Counted from the first letter of the stretch, positions 52,215-61,670 are shown. The stretch: 64,000 nt of DNA from Steroidobacteraceae bacterium (GCA_019187185.1 JABAQU010000019.1:137911-201910), one strand, 5' to 3'. Program-made: numbers and translations. The notes: generated from the sequence alone by a model not told the origin.

Positions 52215-53327
52215 ATGTTGCGACGCCTGTGCGTGGTCCTCGTCGCCTCGGGTGCTTTGTTGCTGTCGGCCGGAATCGGGCTGCTCGCGGCCGACTGGCC
52301 GTTCCTCCATCGCGTATGGCAGGTGCCGGTCGGCCGGGCCGATTGGCGTGCGGTCGTGCCGACGCCCGTCGCGACGATCGACGGCGGCGGCAGCGCGTTC
52401 TTTGCGTCGGCGACGGACGACGGGCGCACGATCGACAAGGCGGCGCTCGCCGACGCGCTCGCGTGGGCGCAGGCCAACGACTCCGCGGCACTGCTCGTCC
52501 TGCACGGGGACAGGCTGCAGCTCGAGCGCTACTGGCAGGGTCTCGCGCGCGACACACTGTATCCGGTGCTCGGCGCGAGCCGCTCGCTGCTCGGTGTCGC
52601 GTTCGGTTGCGCGCTGGCCGACGGCCTCGTCGACAGCCTCGATGTGCCCGTCGAGCGCTGGCTGCCCGAGTGGCGCGACGAGCCACGCGGTGCGATCACG
52701 CTGCGCGAGCTGCTGTGGAACGTATCGGGCCTCGAGGTGCCGGATGCGAAACGCTGGCTCGCACGCGTCGGCAGGAGCGGGCGACTGCTCTATGGCACGG
52801 AGACCGAACGGGCGGCATTGTCGTTCAGGGCGGTGCACGAGGCCGGCACGACGTTCGCCGTGTCGCCCGTCGATGCGGAGTTGCTCGCCATCGTGCTCGA
52901 GCGTGCGAGCGGCGCCCGTTACGAGACGTACATCGCGCGTTCGCTGTGGCGCGCGATGGGTGCGGGAGCCGCGACGTTCAGCCTCGACCGGCGCGGAGGG
53001 CGCGCGGTCGCATTCGACGGCCTGCGCGCGACGCCGGGCGACCTGTTGCGCCTCGGAGCGCTGCTCGCGAACGACGGCACGGTTGCGGGGCGCGCCGTCC
53101 TGCCACGCGGCTGGGTGGCCGGCATGGCACAGGGGTCGGTGCCGAATCCGCAGTTCGGTCTCGAGGCCTGGAGCTTCGCCGACCATCGGCTCAGGCTGTC
53201 GGGCGATGGCCGGGTGATCTGGATCCTGCCGGATGATCGACTGGTGATCGTGCGACTCGGGCCCGCCACGCCGGGCTGGGACTCCGCGGACCTGCCCGAC
53301 ATCCTGCGCCGCGGGCTGCAACGCTGA
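52215..53327 (+). CDS. Beta-lactamase-fold serine hydrolase homologue lacking the SxxK motif
   Basis: 370 residues from ATG 52215 with an N-terminal membrane anchor or signal (residues 3-23). The fold signature of class C beta-lactamase-like hydrolases is present (LDVPVERWLPEWRDE, ITLRELLWNVSGLEVP, SPVDAELLAIVLERASG, GLRATPGDLLRLGALLAND). Where the family has SxxK, this protein has GASR (PVLGASRSLLGVAFG), so both catalytic Ser and Lys appear replaced. It is likely a non-catalytic relative, or uses other residues. Alone in its orientation between glgA and a transporter remnant. Confidence 0.8.
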   Translation: MLRRLCVVLVASGALLLSAGIGLLAADWPFLHRVWQVPVGRADWRAVVPTPVATIDGGGSAFFASATDDGRTIDKAALADALAWAQANDSAALLVLHGDRLQLERYWQGLARDTLYPVLGASRSLLGVAFGCALADGLVDSLDVPVERWLPEWRDEPRGAITLRELLWNVSGLEVPDAKRWLARVGRSGRLLYGTETERAALSFRAVHEAGTTFAVSPVDAELLAIVLERASGARYETYIARSLWRAMGAGAATFSLDRRGGRAVAFDGLRATPGDLLRLGALLANDGTVAGRAVLPRGWVAGMAQGSVPNPQFGLEAWSFADHRLRLSGDGRVIWILPDDRLVIVRLGPATPGWDSADLPDILRRGLQR

Positions 53328-53349
53328 CATCGTCGCCGGGATCTCCCCG

Positions 53350-53442
53350 ATGCGCACGCGCGACGTGATGGACTTGCTGCTGCTCGGCGCGATCTGGGGT
53401 GGCGCGTTCGTCCTGCTGCGGGTCGCCTCGCCGATCGCCTGA
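53350..53442 (+). pseudogene. N-terminal remnant of an EamA/DMT family transporter
   Basis: Thirty codons from ATG 53350 encode RDVMDLLLLGAIWGGAFVLL and RVASPIA, then TGA. This is the characteristic first helix of EamA transporters, which are about 290 residues long. No continuation is found in any frame before the next gene at 53475. So it is the 5' stub of a deleted gene. Confidence 0.65.
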
Positions 53443-53474
53443 AATTCGCGCGCTAGCGATGCAATACTGTGCGG

Positions 53475-54575
53475 ATGGCCGAGCCCCGTCACATCGTCAC
53501 CGCCGCCAGTCTCGTCGTGGCTGTCCTCGCGGCGGGCTGGGCGTTCCACTCCACGCGGCGTGCCGAGGCACCGGCAGGGCCCGAGCGCGCGAGCGCCCGC
53601 GGGACCGAGGCACCCGCGGCAGTCGTCACGACCGTCGTGCAGAACGAACGGGTCTCGCACGAGCTGCGGGCCCTCGGCACTGCGATCGCCAACGAATCGA
53701 TCGAGGTGACGTCGAAGACCGCGAATCTCGTCGCCGCGGTGCATTTCCGCGACGGGGAACTCGTGCGGCGCGGCGCGGTGCTCGTCGAACTCGATTCCGC
53801 GCAGGCGCGCGCGGACCTCGCCGAGGCGAATGCGGCGCTCACGGAGAGCACGAGCCAGTACCTGCGTGCGCGCGACCTCCTTGCGACGAACGTCGTGTCG
53901 CAATCGCAATTCGAGCAACTCGAGGCGACGATGAAGGCGAACCGCGCGCGTGCCGATGCGGCCGAGGCGCGCCTCGCCGATACGGTGATCCGCGCGCCGT
54001 TCGGCGGCCGTGTCGGCTTGCGGCGTGTCAGTGTCGGCAGTCTCGTGAATCCCGGCACCGTGATCACGACCCTGGACGACACGAGCGTGATGAAGGTGGA
54101 CTTTTCGGTGCCGGAGAATGATCTCGCGAGCGTGCGCCCGGGCCTCGAACTCAGCGCGCGCACGGCGGCGCAGCCCGGTGAGCCGCTGACCGGTCGCGTG
54201 CTGACAATCGACTCGCGCATCGATCCGGCGACGCGCTCGGTGACGGTGCGGGCGCTCGTGCCGAATCAGGCCGGTGCGCTGCGCCCGGGCATGCTGGTCA
54301 ACGTGACGCTCGCACGCGACCCGTACGAGGCGATCGTGATTCCCGAGCAGGCGCTCGTGCCCGAGCAGAGCCGGCAGTTCGTGTACGTCGACAGCGGGGG
54401 CAGGGCGAGCAAGCGCGAGGTGCAGATCGGGCGGCGCGAGCCGGGCAGGGTCGAGATCGTGGGCGGGCTGGACACGGGCGAGCGCATCATCGTCGAGGGC
54501 ACCCAGAAGGTCCGCGACGGCAGCCCCGTGCAGGATGCCGGGGCTGATCGGCAGGGTGTCAACGGCGGCGATTGA
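53475..54575 (+). CDS. RND-type periplasmic adaptor (HlyD/MFP family) without a pump gene
   Basis: 366 residues from ATG 53475 (GTG 53469 possible; AATACT six bases before ATG resembles a -10). N-terminal anchor (HIVTAASLVVAVLAAGWAF), then lipoyl/hairpin/beta-barrel plan: GTAIANESIEVTSKTANLVA, a coiled-coil hairpin (ARADLAEANAALTE; ATMKANRARADAAEARL), APFGGRVGLRRVSVGSLVNP, and DDTSVMKVDFSVPEN. Known: links an inner-membrane pump to an outer-membrane channel. The pump gene that normally follows is absent; an M32 peptidase follows instead. Confidence 0.92.
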   Translation: MAEPRHIVTAASLVVAVLAAGWAFHSTRRAEAPAGPERASARGTEAPAAVVTTVVQNERVSHELRALGTAIANESIEVTSKTANLVAAVHFRDGELVRRGAVLVELDSAQARADLAEANAALTESTSQYLRARDLLATNVVSQSQFEQLEATMKANRARADAAEARLADTVIRAPFGGRVGLRRVSVGSLVNPGTVITTLDDTSVMKVDFSVPENDLASVRPGLELSARTAAQPGEPLTGRVLTIDSRIDPATRSVTVRALVPNQAGALRPGMLVNVTLARDPYEAIVIPEQALVPEQSRQFVYVDSGGRASKREVQIGRREPGRVEIVGGLDTGERIIVEGTQKVRDGSPVQDAGADRQGVNGGD

Positions 54576-54639
54576 TTTTAACTTATTGATTATTAACGGT
54601 TCTTTTCGGCGGGTCTGAGCCTGGCCGCCGCCGGCCGGG

Positions 54640-54645
54640 TACAAT
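54640..54645 (+). promoter_or_regulatory. -10 element before the M32 carboxypeptidase gene
   Basis: TACAAT, 30 bases before GTG 54676. No convincing -35 is visible. The preceding AT-rich stretch (54576-54610) could hold an activator site. Confidence 0.35.
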
Positions 54646-54675
54646 GGAGCCGTTCCCCGGTCTCCCAGGTGCCCC

Positions 54676-56196
54676 GTGTCGCCAACGCCCTACAAGCAAC
54701 TCGAGCAGGAATGGAAGCGTCTCCACGCGTTCCGTGGGGCGCTCGCGCTGCTGCGCTGGGACGCCGCAGTGATGATGCCGAAGGGCAGCGCCGACATCCG
54801 CGGCGAGCAGCTCGCCGCCCTCGAGACCGAGCACCACACGCTCCTCACCTCGCCCCGGGTCAGCCGGCTGCTCGACCGGGCGCAGGCGAATGCGCAGGGG
54901 CTCGACGAGTGGCAGCTCGCGAACCTGCGCGAAATGCGCCGCCAGCGCGACCACGCGATCGCGACCCCCGTGTCGCTCGTCTCGCGGCTTGCCCGCGCGA
55001 CCTCGAAGGCCGAGATGAAGTGGATCGAGGCACGTCGCAACAACGATTTCGCGCTCTTCGCGCCGCACCTCGAGGAGGTGCTGCATCTCGTGCGCGACAA
55101 GGCGCAGCTGCTCGGCCAGGCACTGAACCTCGCGCCCTACGATGCGCTGACCGACGAGTTCAGTCCGGGCGTGACGATGACCGACATCGACGCGATGTTC
55201 AAGGCATTGTCGCGTCGCCTGCCGAACCTCATTCGCGAGGCCATGGCGCTGCAGGAAAAGCACCCGGCGCTGCCGATAGCCGGCAGGTTCCCCGTCGCGA
55301 AGCAGCGCACGCTCGTGCTCGAGCTGATGCGCGCGTTCGGCTTTCCGTTCGAGGGCGGCCGCGTCGACGAGAGCGAGCATCCCTTCACCGAAGGCGTGCC
55401 GGGCGACATCCGCGTCACGACGCGCTACGACGCCGAGGACCTCTTTTCCGGCGTGCTCGGTGCGCTGCACGAGACGGGTCATGCGATGTACGACCTCGGC
55501 CTGCCGCGCGAGTGGCGCGACCAGCCGGTCGGGCGCGACCGCGGCATGGCGATCGAGGAGAGTCAGTCGCTGCTCGTCGAGATGATCGTGTGCCGCAGCC
55601 GGCCGTTCGTGCGCTACCTCGCGCCGCTGCTCGTGAAGCACTTCGGCGTGAGCGGCCCGGAATGGGCACCGGAGAACGTCTACGCGCACCTGACCCGCGT
55701 GAGGCGCGGCCTGATCCGCGTCGATGCCGACGAACTCACGTATCCGCTGCACATCCAGCTGCGGTACGAAATCGAGAAGAAGCTGCTCGCCGGTGCGCTC
55801 GCGGTGCGCGACCTGCCCGACGCCTGGGCCGATTTCACCCATGCGCGCTTCGGCGTGCGCCCCGCCACGCATCACGAAGGCTGCCTGCAGGACATCCACT
55901 GGGCCGTCGGGTCATTCGGCTACTTCCCGTCCTATGCGCTCGGCGCGACGATCGCCGCGCAGCTGTACGAGAAGCTGCACGGCGACGTCGCAGGCCTCGA
56001 TGAGCAGATCGCACGGGGCGAGTTCGGCGGGCTCTTCGGCTGGTTGCGCGAGCATGTGCACGGGCTCGGCGCCCGGGTGTCGACGCAGGAGCTGCTCAAG
56101 CTCGCGACCGGCAAGCCGCTCACCGCAGCGGCGTCGTTGCGCTACCTCGAAGGCAAGTACCTCGAGGACCCGGAATCGCGCAGCGCGGCCGCGTAG
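54676..56196 (+). CDS. M32 family metallocarboxypeptidase
   Basis: 506 residues, the usual length. Start GTG 54676 gives the normal N-terminus ([18 protein letters not shown]). Seen: HPF-type motif [16 protein letters not shown], zinc site HETGH in [15 protein letters not shown] with the downstream Glu in [12 protein letters not shown], and [16 protein letters not shown]. Known: thermostable carboxypeptidase Taq-like enzymes remove C-terminal residues in the cytoplasm. Unrelated by function to its neighbours as far as can be seen. Confidence 0.95.
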   Translation: MSPTPYKQLEQEWKRLHAFRGALALLRWDAAVMMPKGSADIRGEQLAALETEHHTLLTSPRVSRLLDRAQANAQGLDEWQLANLREMRRQRDHAIATPVSLVSRLARATSKAEMKWIEARRNNDFALFAPHLEEVLHLVRDKAQLLGQALNLAPYDALTDEFSPGVTMTDIDAMFKALSRRLPNLIREAMALQEKHPALPIAGRFPVAKQRTLVLELMRAFGFPFEGGRVDESEHPFTEGVPGDIRVTTRYDAEDLFSGVLGALHETGHAMYDLGLPREWRDQPVGRDRGMAIEESQSLLVEMIVCRSRPFVRYLAPLLVKHFGVSGPEWAPENVYAHLTRVRRGLIRVDADELTYPLHIQLRYEIEKKLLAGALAVRDLPDAWADFTHARFGVRPATHHEGCLQDIHWAVGSFGYFPSYALGATIAAQLYEKLHGDVAGLDEQIARGEFGGLFGWLREHVHGLGARVSTQELLKLATGKPLTAAASLRYLEGKYLEDPESRSAAA

Positions 56197-56218
56197 GCGA
56201 TCGCTCTGCCGTGTCCGG

Positions 56219-56224
56219 TACCAT
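56219..56224 (+). promoter_or_regulatory. -10-like hexamer 7 nt before ttcA start
   Basis: TACCAT, then seven bases and ATG 56232. No Shine-Dalgarno sequence. Same spacing as at 10952, 21124 and 50288. Confidence 0.35.
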
Positions 56225-56231
56225 AGCGGCC

Positions 56232-57035
56232 ATGGCCGAAGCCCTGCCGTCAACGTCCAGTACCTCGAAGCGTCTCGCCGCGCAGCTGCGCGGCCTCGTC
56301 GGCAAGGCGATCGAGGATTACCGGATGATCGAGGCGGGCGATCGCGTGATGGTGTGCCTCTCGGGCGGCAAGGATTCGTACACGCTGCTCGATCTCCTGC
56401 TGTCGCTGAAGCGCAGCGCGCCCGTGCCTTTCGAACTCGCGGCGGTGAATCTCGACCAGAAGCAGCCGGGTTTCCCGGCGCACGTGCTGCCCGACTACTG
56501 CCGCGCACTCGGCGTGCCGTTTCACCAGATCGACCAGGATACCTACAGTGTCGTGAAGCGCGTGATTCCGGAGGGCCGCACGATGTGCAGCCTCTGCTCG
56601 CGCTTGCGCCGTGGTGCGCTGTACCGGTTTGCGGCGGAGCATGGATTCACGAAAATCGCGCTCGGCCACCACCGCGACGACATCGTCGAGACGCTGTTCC
56701 TCAATCTCTTCCACGGCGGGCGGCTGAAGGGCATGGCGCCGAAACTCGTCTCCGAGGACGGGCGCAACATCGTGATCCGGCCGCTCGCCTATGTGCCGGA
56801 ACGCGAGATCGAGCGCTATGCGCGTGCGCGCGCGTTTCCGCTGATCCCGTGCCATCTCTGCGGGTCGCAGGACAACATGCAGCGGGTCGCCGTGAAGCGC
56901 ATGCTGGCCGACTGGGAGCGCGAGCACCCGGGGCGCGTCGCGTCGATCTTCTCGGCGCTGACCCAGGTCGAGCCCGCGCACCTCGCCGACCCGCGGCTCT
57001 TCGACTTCGCGTCGCTCGCGCGCCGGCCGCAGTGA
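56232..57035 (+). CDS. ttcA: tRNA 2-thiocytidine(32) synthetase
   Basis: 267 residues from ATG 56232 (GTG 56211 would add seven). Thiolates C32 of certain tRNAs using an Fe-S cluster. Seen: PP-loop [18 protein letters not shown], CxxC of the central Cys pair in [15 protein letters not shown], the third-Cys region [12 protein letters not shown], and [20 protein letters not shown]. Its stop overlaps the next start (GTGA at 57032-57035), so it is translationally coupled to the fusion gene. Confidence 0.96.
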   Translation: MAEALPSTSSTSKRLAAQLRGLVGKAIEDYRMIEAGDRVMVCLSGGKDSYTLLDLLLSLKRSAPVPFELAAVNLDQKQPGFPAHVLPDYCRALGVPFHQIDQDTYSVVKRVIPEGRTMCSLCSRLRRGALYRFAAEHGFTKIALGHHRDDIVETLFLNLFHGGRLKGMAPKLVSEDGRNIVIRPLAYVPEREIERYARARAFPLIPCHLCGSQDNMQRVAVKRMLADWEREHPGRVASIFSALTQVEPAHLADPRLFDFASLARRPQ

Positions 57036-58498
57036 TCGAGCTGCCGTTCGCGAACGCCTGGTGGGTGGAGCACGGGCGCTGGCTCGCGGGCGAGTACCCG
57101 GGCGGCGCGACGCGCGAGGAGACCCGCGCGCGGCTCGCGGCGCTCGCAGCGCTCGGCATCGATGCCTACCTCGATCTGACGACCCCCGACGAAATGCCGG
57201 CCTACGATACGGAGCTGGCGCCGGGCACGCGGCATGTCCGAAAGCCCATTCCCGACCACGGCCTGCCGCTCGAGCCCGAGCACATGGCCGAGATCATCGC
57301 GGTGATCGACGACCTGCTCGCCGGTGGGCGGCGGCTCTACGTGCACTGCCGGGCCGGCATCGGCCGCACCGGCATGGTGGTCGGCTGCCACCTCGCGCAT
57401 CACGGTCAGCGTGGCGATGCGGCCCTCGATGCGCTGAACGCGCTGTGGGCAGGCAGCGCGCGCTCCCGCTCGTGGCCGTCGATCCCGGAGACCGCCGAGC
57501 AGCGCGACTACGTCTACCGCTGGCCCGCACCGCTCGACCCGACGCTCGACGACGACGCGATGGCGGCCACGCGCGCGCTGCGCGAGCGCTTCACCGGCGC
57601 GCTGCTCGGCCTCGCCACGGGCGACGCTCTCGCGGCGGCCACGCAGTTTCGCAAGCCGGGCAGCTTCGCCCCGATTGGCGATCTCTTGGGCGGCGGACCC
57701 TTCGACCTGCCGCGCGGCGCGTGGACCGACGATACCGCGATGGCGTTGTGTGTGGCGGAGAGCTTCCTCGAACGCGGGGCGTTCGATCCGGTCGACCAGG
57801 TCGCGCGCTTTGCGCGCTGGCAGCGCGAGGGGCACCTGTCCGCGACCGGGCAGTGCGTCGGCATCACCGCCGCAGTCACGCGCGCGCTCGGCGCGGCGCG
57901 CTGGCGTCGCCAGCGCTTCCCCGGTTCGCACGACCCGGCGCAGCTCGATCCCGAGGTGCTGTCGCGCATCGCGCCCGCCGTGATGTTTCATTTCAATGAC
58001 GCTGGTGCGGCCATCGAGACCGCGGCCGAACTCGCGCGCACGACCTGCCAGGCGCCGATCGCGCTCGATGCGTGCCGCGTGCTCGCGACGGCGCTGCACG
58101 CCGCGCTCGAGGGCCGCGACAAGCCGGCGATCCTGCGGGCCGTGCGTCAGCTCGGCGAACGCGGCGCGCTGCGGCCCGAAGTTGCCGACATCGCGGCGGG
58201 CGGCTATCGCCGCTCGCTCGCCGCGCCCGCGCGCACCCGATCGAACGCGCTCGCCGTGCTGGCGCTCGCGCTCGATGCCTTCGAGACCACGGCGAGCTGG
58301 CGCGACGGAGCGCTCGCCTGCGCCAACCGCGGCGGCGACTCCGATGTGCTGACCGCCGCCTACGGCCAGCTCGCGGGCGCACACTTCGGCTCGCCGGCGA
58401 TCCCGCCGGCCTGGCGCGAAAGCCTCGCCTCGAAGGGCCTGATCGTCGATGTCGCCGATCGGCTGCTCGTCGGGGTCATGGAAGCCCTGGCCCGCTGA
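57032..58498 (+). CDS. Fusion: dual-specificity-type phosphatase plus ADP-ribosylglycohydrolase
   Basis: 488 residues from GTG 57032, coupled to ttcA. Residues about 1-170 form a cysteine phosphatase: [18 protein letters not shown] is the P-loop (HCxxGxxRTG), with a general-acid candidate in [12 protein letters not shown]. Residues about 185-488 resemble DraG/ARH glycohydrolases: [34 protein letters not shown] (Mg ligands T-D-D) and the C-terminal [19 protein letters not shown] with the second Asp site. Both active sites look intact. Known: ARH enzymes remove ADP-ribose; the phosphatase half acts on phosphotyrosine, RNA ends or nucleotides. The real substrate is open. Confidence 0.9.
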   Translation: MIELPFANAWWVEHGRWLAGEYPGGATREETRARLAALAALGIDAYLDLTTPDEMPAYDTELAPGTRHVRKPIPDHGLPLEPEHMAEIIAVIDDLLAGGRRLYVHCRAGIGRTGMVVGCHLAHHGQRGDAALDALNALWAGSARSRSWPSIPETAEQRDYVYRWPAPLDPTLDDDAMAATRALRERFTGALLGLATGDALAAATQFRKPGSFAPIGDLLGGGPFDLPRGAWTDDTAMALCVAESFLERGAFDPVDQVARFARWQREGHLSATGQCVGITAAVTRALGAARWRRQRFPGSHDPAQLDPEVLSRIAPAVMFHFNDAGAAIETAAELARTTCQAPIALDACRVLATALHAALEGRDKPAILRAVRQLGERGALRPEVADIAAGGYRRSLAAPARTRSNALAVLALALDAFETTASWRDGALACANRGGDSDVLTAAYGQLAGAHFGSPAIPPAWRESLASKGLIVDVADRLLVGVMEALAR

Positions 58499-58606
58499 AC
58501 CGGGCGCGCGGGCGAATTGCGCACGCGCGCTCGTCGCTTGCCTCGCGCTGCGTCGGCAGCTGCATCCGCCATCCGAAATCGAACGATCGACCCGTCATTC
58601 GGTCAC

Positions 58607-58618
58607 TGCAGTACTGCA
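58607..58618. promoter_or_regulatory. 12-bp palindrome upstream of the nitrobindin-like gene
   Basis: TGCAGTACTGCA, a perfect palindrome in the 157-bp intergenic stretch, 38 bp before ATG 58656. A possible operator; no regulator can be named. Confidence 0.35.
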
Positions 58619-58655
58619 ACTCGAGATCTGTCACTCGATGCATGGAGAAACTGTC

Positions 58656-59273
58656 ATGGCGAAGAACATCCTTGGACCGCAGAAGCTCGGCCCGTTGACA
58701 CCGCTGGTCGGTGAATGGGAGGGCAACGTCGGCGTCGACCTCTCGTACCACAACAAGGACGACGAAGTCGGGGAGACCGGCTATTTCGAACGCTTCCGCT
58801 TCCACCCGATCCCGATGCAGGAAAACGGCAGGCAGCAGCTCGAAGGACTGAAGTACGACAATACCGCGTGGCGTCACGGCGAAGAGGCGATGGATCCGTT
58901 TCACGACGAGGTCGGTTACCTGCTGTGGGACAAGGCGCTGGGCCAGGTCACGCGCGTCGTGGTGTTCGGTCGCGGCATCGCGATCATCGCCGGTGGCGAC
59001 GCCGGGGCGCGCGACAAGGTGCTGCATTTCAAGGCCACCGCCGGCGATCCCAACTACGGCATCCTGCAGAACAAGTACCTGTCCGATCGCGCCGAACTCG
59101 AGCGCTTCGAGGGCACCTTCACGTTCGGTGACGACGGTACCTTCAGTTACGAACAGACGCTCGTACTCAAGCTCGCGGCGCTGGGCGGCAAGGAGCTGAA
59201 CCACACCGACCGCAACATGCTGCACCGGGTCAAGCGCTACCACCCCGGCATCGAGAGCGGCGGAGGGCAGTGA
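58656..59273 (+). CDS. Nitrobindin-like heme-binding beta-barrel protein
   Basis: 205 residues from ATG 58656, selected because ggag lies eight bases upstream; ATG 58638 is in frame but has none. The N-terminal motif LTPLVGEWEGNVGVD resembles the GxWxG(x)G start of nitrobindin/FABP-like barrels, followed by alternating strands (GYFERFRFHPIP, VGYLLWDKALGQVTRVVVFG) and the C-terminal TFTFGDDGTFSYEQTLVLK and LHRVKRYHP with a His that could bind heme. Known relatives bind heme and scavenge NO or peroxynitrite. No signal peptide. Confidence 0.78.
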   Translation: MAKNILGPQKLGPLTPLVGEWEGNVGVDLSYHNKDDEVGETGYFERFRFHPIPMQENGRQQLEGLKYDNTAWRHGEEAMDPFHDEVGYLLWDKALGQVTRVVVFGRGIAIIAGGDAGARDKVLHFKATAGDPNYGILQNKYLSDRAELERFEGTFTFGDDGTFSYEQTLVLKLAALGGKELNHTDRNMLHRVKRYHPGIESGGGQ

Positions 59274-59357
59274 ATCGGCCCGCAATGCGCGGGCTGGACA
59301 GCACGTTGCCGCAGAACTATGGTAACCGGGCGGTGGTACGCGTGATCGGAGAGTACC

Positions 59358-60878
59358 GTGCAACTGCCACTCGGCCTCGATGCGAACGCGCGCGCGAGCC
59401 TTCAGGCGCAGATCTTCGAGCAGGTGCGCAACCTGATCGTCGATGGTCGGCTGCAGCCCGGCGCACGCATGCCGGCCACCCGGATCCTCGCGAGCGATCT
59501 CGGCGTATCGCGCAACACGGTCGTCCTCGCCTACGAACGGCTGGCTGCCGAAGGTTTCGTCGAGATGCGCTCCCCGATCGGCGTGTTCGTCGCGCGCAAT
59601 GTGATCTTCGACAGCCCGCGGCTCCCCGAGGCTTCCATCGCATCAGGACGTGATGGTTCGACATATCGGGATCGGCGCATCGTCTTTCGCGGCGAATCCC
59701 ACACCGTCGCACCGTCACCCGACGCCTCGATCCGTTACGACTATTGGGTCGGACGACCCGACGCGACGCTGTTTCCAGCGAAAGCGTGGGAGCGGATCCT
59801 GCATCAGACCCTGCAGGAGCACGGGCCGGGCGTCAGCGCCTACTGCGACCCGGCGGGACTCCTCGAACTGCGTCGCGCGGTGGCCCAGTACGTGGGGGTC
59901 GCGCGCGGCATCCGGGCCCGCCCGGACCAGATCCTGATCACGAGCGGAATCCAGGAAGCCCTCAACGTGCTCGCCCGACTGTTCATCGGCCACGGGACCG
60001 AAGTCGCAGTCGAGTATCCGTGTTATTCGGGTGCCGCCAACGTGTTCACGAGCTACGGTGCGCGGCTCGCGACGGTCAATGTCGACCGGGAAGGCGTGGA
60101 CACTTCGCGCCTGCCCGCGGACATCGCGTTCATCTACGTGACGCCCTCCCATCAGTTCCCGACGGGTGCGACCTTGCCGGTCGAACGGCGCGCGCAGCTC
60201 GTGGACTGGGCCGAGCGAGCCGGTGCGTACGTGCTCGAAGATGATTACGACAGCGACTTCTACTATGACAGCGCGCCGCTGCCCGCACTGAAGAGCATGG
60301 ACGAGGCCGGCCGCGTGGTGTACCTCGGCACGTTCTCGAAGAGCCTCGGCGCCGGGCTGCGGATCGGTTACATGGTGCTCCCGGATTGCCTCGTGGAAGC
60401 CGCCACCGTCGTGAAGGCACTGCTCGACAACTGTTCCCCCTGGTTGCCGCAGAAGCTGTTGGCGGAATTCGTGACCTCCGGTGCGTTCGCCCACCATCTT
60501 CGCCGCACGCGGACGATCTACCGCGATCGCCGCGACTGTCTGCTGGAAGTGCTGCGGGAACACTTCGGCGATCTCGACGTGTCCGGCAGCCAGGGAGGCA
60601 TGCACGTGATGTGGCGACTCCCCGAGGATTTTCCCGACGCGTCGACGATCCAGCGCGAAGCGCGCCGGCGCGGGGTGGGCGTCTACGACCTGCTGTCGTG
60701 CAACGTGCGTGTCCGCCGCGACGATCACCTCAACGCACGGAGTCTCCTGCTCGGTTACGCGACGCTCGACGAAGACGCGATCACCGACAGCATCGCCCTG
60801 CTCGCCAATGCGATACAGGATGGGGCGGCGGAATGCGACGCCGCCTGCCCGCAGCCGTGGCAGCGGTCGATGGCGTGA
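59358..60878 (+). CDS. MocR/PdxR family regulator (GntR HTH plus aminotransferase domain)
   Basis: 506 residues from GTG 59358. N-terminal GntR winged helix (QIFEQVRNLIVDGRLQPGAR, ASDLGVSRNTVVLAYERLAA), then a fold-type I aminotransferase domain with the pyridoxal-phosphate Lys in LGTFSKSLGAGLRIGYM, DDYDSDFYYD and YVTPSHQFPTGATLP. Known: MocR proteins are PLP-sensing transcription factors, often for PLP, GABA or taurine genes next to them. No target gene adjoins here; its own upstream region is short. Regulated genes unknown. Confidence 0.95.
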   Translation: MQLPLGLDANARASLQAQIFEQVRNLIVDGRLQPGARMPATRILASDLGVSRNTVVLAYERLAAEGFVEMRSPIGVFVARNVIFDSPRLPEASIASGRDGSTYRDRRIVFRGESHTVAPSPDASIRYDYWVGRPDATLFPAKAWERILHQTLQEHGPGVSAYCDPAGLLELRRAVAQYVGVARGIRARPDQILITSGIQEALNVLARLFIGHGTEVAVEYPCYSGAANVFTSYGARLATVNVDREGVDTSRLPADIAFIYVTPSHQFPTGATLPVERRAQLVDWAERAGAYVLEDDYDSDFYYDSAPLPALKSMDEAGRVVYLGTFSKSLGAGLRIGYMVLPDCLVEAATVVKALLDNCSPWLPQKLLAEFVTSGAFAHHLRRTRTIYRDRRDCLLEVLREHFGDLDVSGSQGGMHVMWRLPEDFPDASTIQREARRRGVGVYDLLSCNVRVRRDDHLNARSLLLGYATLDEDAITDSIALLANAIQDGAAECDAACPQPWQRSMA

Positions 60879-61052
60879 GCGCGACCCGCGTGGAACCAGC
60901 CGGTTGCCGTGCCGTGGTCTCATCGATTCGACGCCTGTAGTCCCATCGTTCCGTAGTCAGTGGCTCTTGTACGCGCCGATCGCGCGCGCAGCATTTTCGA
61001 TGGTTGTCGGATCTGCGTAATTGGAACCGCAGCCGTCGATCGGGACCGGCCC
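60879..61052. other. 174-bp leader region before the ccm operon
   Basis: No gene seen. It should hold the ccm promoter; TTGTCG (about 61004) and GTAATT (about 61017) are too close together to be called. The frame is open here but has no family-like sequence. Confidence 0.4.
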
Positions 61053-61670
61053 ATGCTGAGCGCAATCGACCTGAGCTGCATCCGGAGGGACACCCTGCTA
61101 TGCGAGGGGCTGAATTTCCACGTCGGGCCGGGACAGATGCTGCAGATCGAGGGCCCGAACGGCAGCGGCAAGACGAGTCTGCTGCGGACTCTCGCCGGTC
61201 TGACGCCCGCGCCCGTGGGGCGCGTCGAGTGGAACCGCCGGGAGATTCGTGCCTCGGCGGAGGCCTTCCGGGTGTCGCTGCTCTGGCTGGGGCACGACAA
61301 CGCCGTGGCCCCGGAACTCTCGGCCGAAGAGAACCTGACAATGCTCTCGCGCCTCGGGGGCGAAGCACCCGGGCGGCTGGATGTGCGTCGCGCGCTGGAA
61401 GAGGTGGGTCTCGGCGAAGCATGCGGGCGAGCGGTGCGGACGCTTTCGCAGGGCCAGAGGAGAAGGGTTTCGCTGGCGCGCCTGTGGTGTACCCGCAAGC
61501 CGCTATGGCTTCTGGACGAGCCCCTGGCAGCGCTGGATCGCGCGGCAACGACAGCGCTTTCGGACCGTATCGAGGCGCATCTTCGCAGCGGCGGGATGAT
61601 CGTCGGCGCAACGCATCATCCGCTGTCGAAGGCGTCGAGTACGGCCACGCTGTTGCTGCAACCGAACTGA
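61053..61670 (+). CDS. ccmA: Heme exporter ATP-binding protein CcmA
   Basis: 205 residues from ATG 61053. ATPase of the CcmABCD complex, which releases holo-CcmE during System I cytochrome c maturation. Seen: Walker A IEGPNGSGKTSLLRTLAGL, signature LSQGQRRRVSLARL, Walker B LWLLDEPLAALD, and the His switch in GATHHPL. The family-typical LLWLGHDNAVAPELSAEENL is present. First gene of the operon, followed by ccmB after 17 nt. Confidence 0.95.
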   Translation: MLSAIDLSCIRRDTLLCEGLNFHVGPGQMLQIEGPNGSGKTSLLRTLAGLTPAPVGRVEWNRREIRASAEAFRVSLLWLGHDNAVAPELSAEENLTMLSRLGGEAPGRLDVRRALEEVGLGEACGRAVRTLSQGQRRRVSLARLWCTRKPLWLLDEPLAALDRAATTALSDRIEAHLRSGGMIVGATHHPLSKASSTATLLLQPN

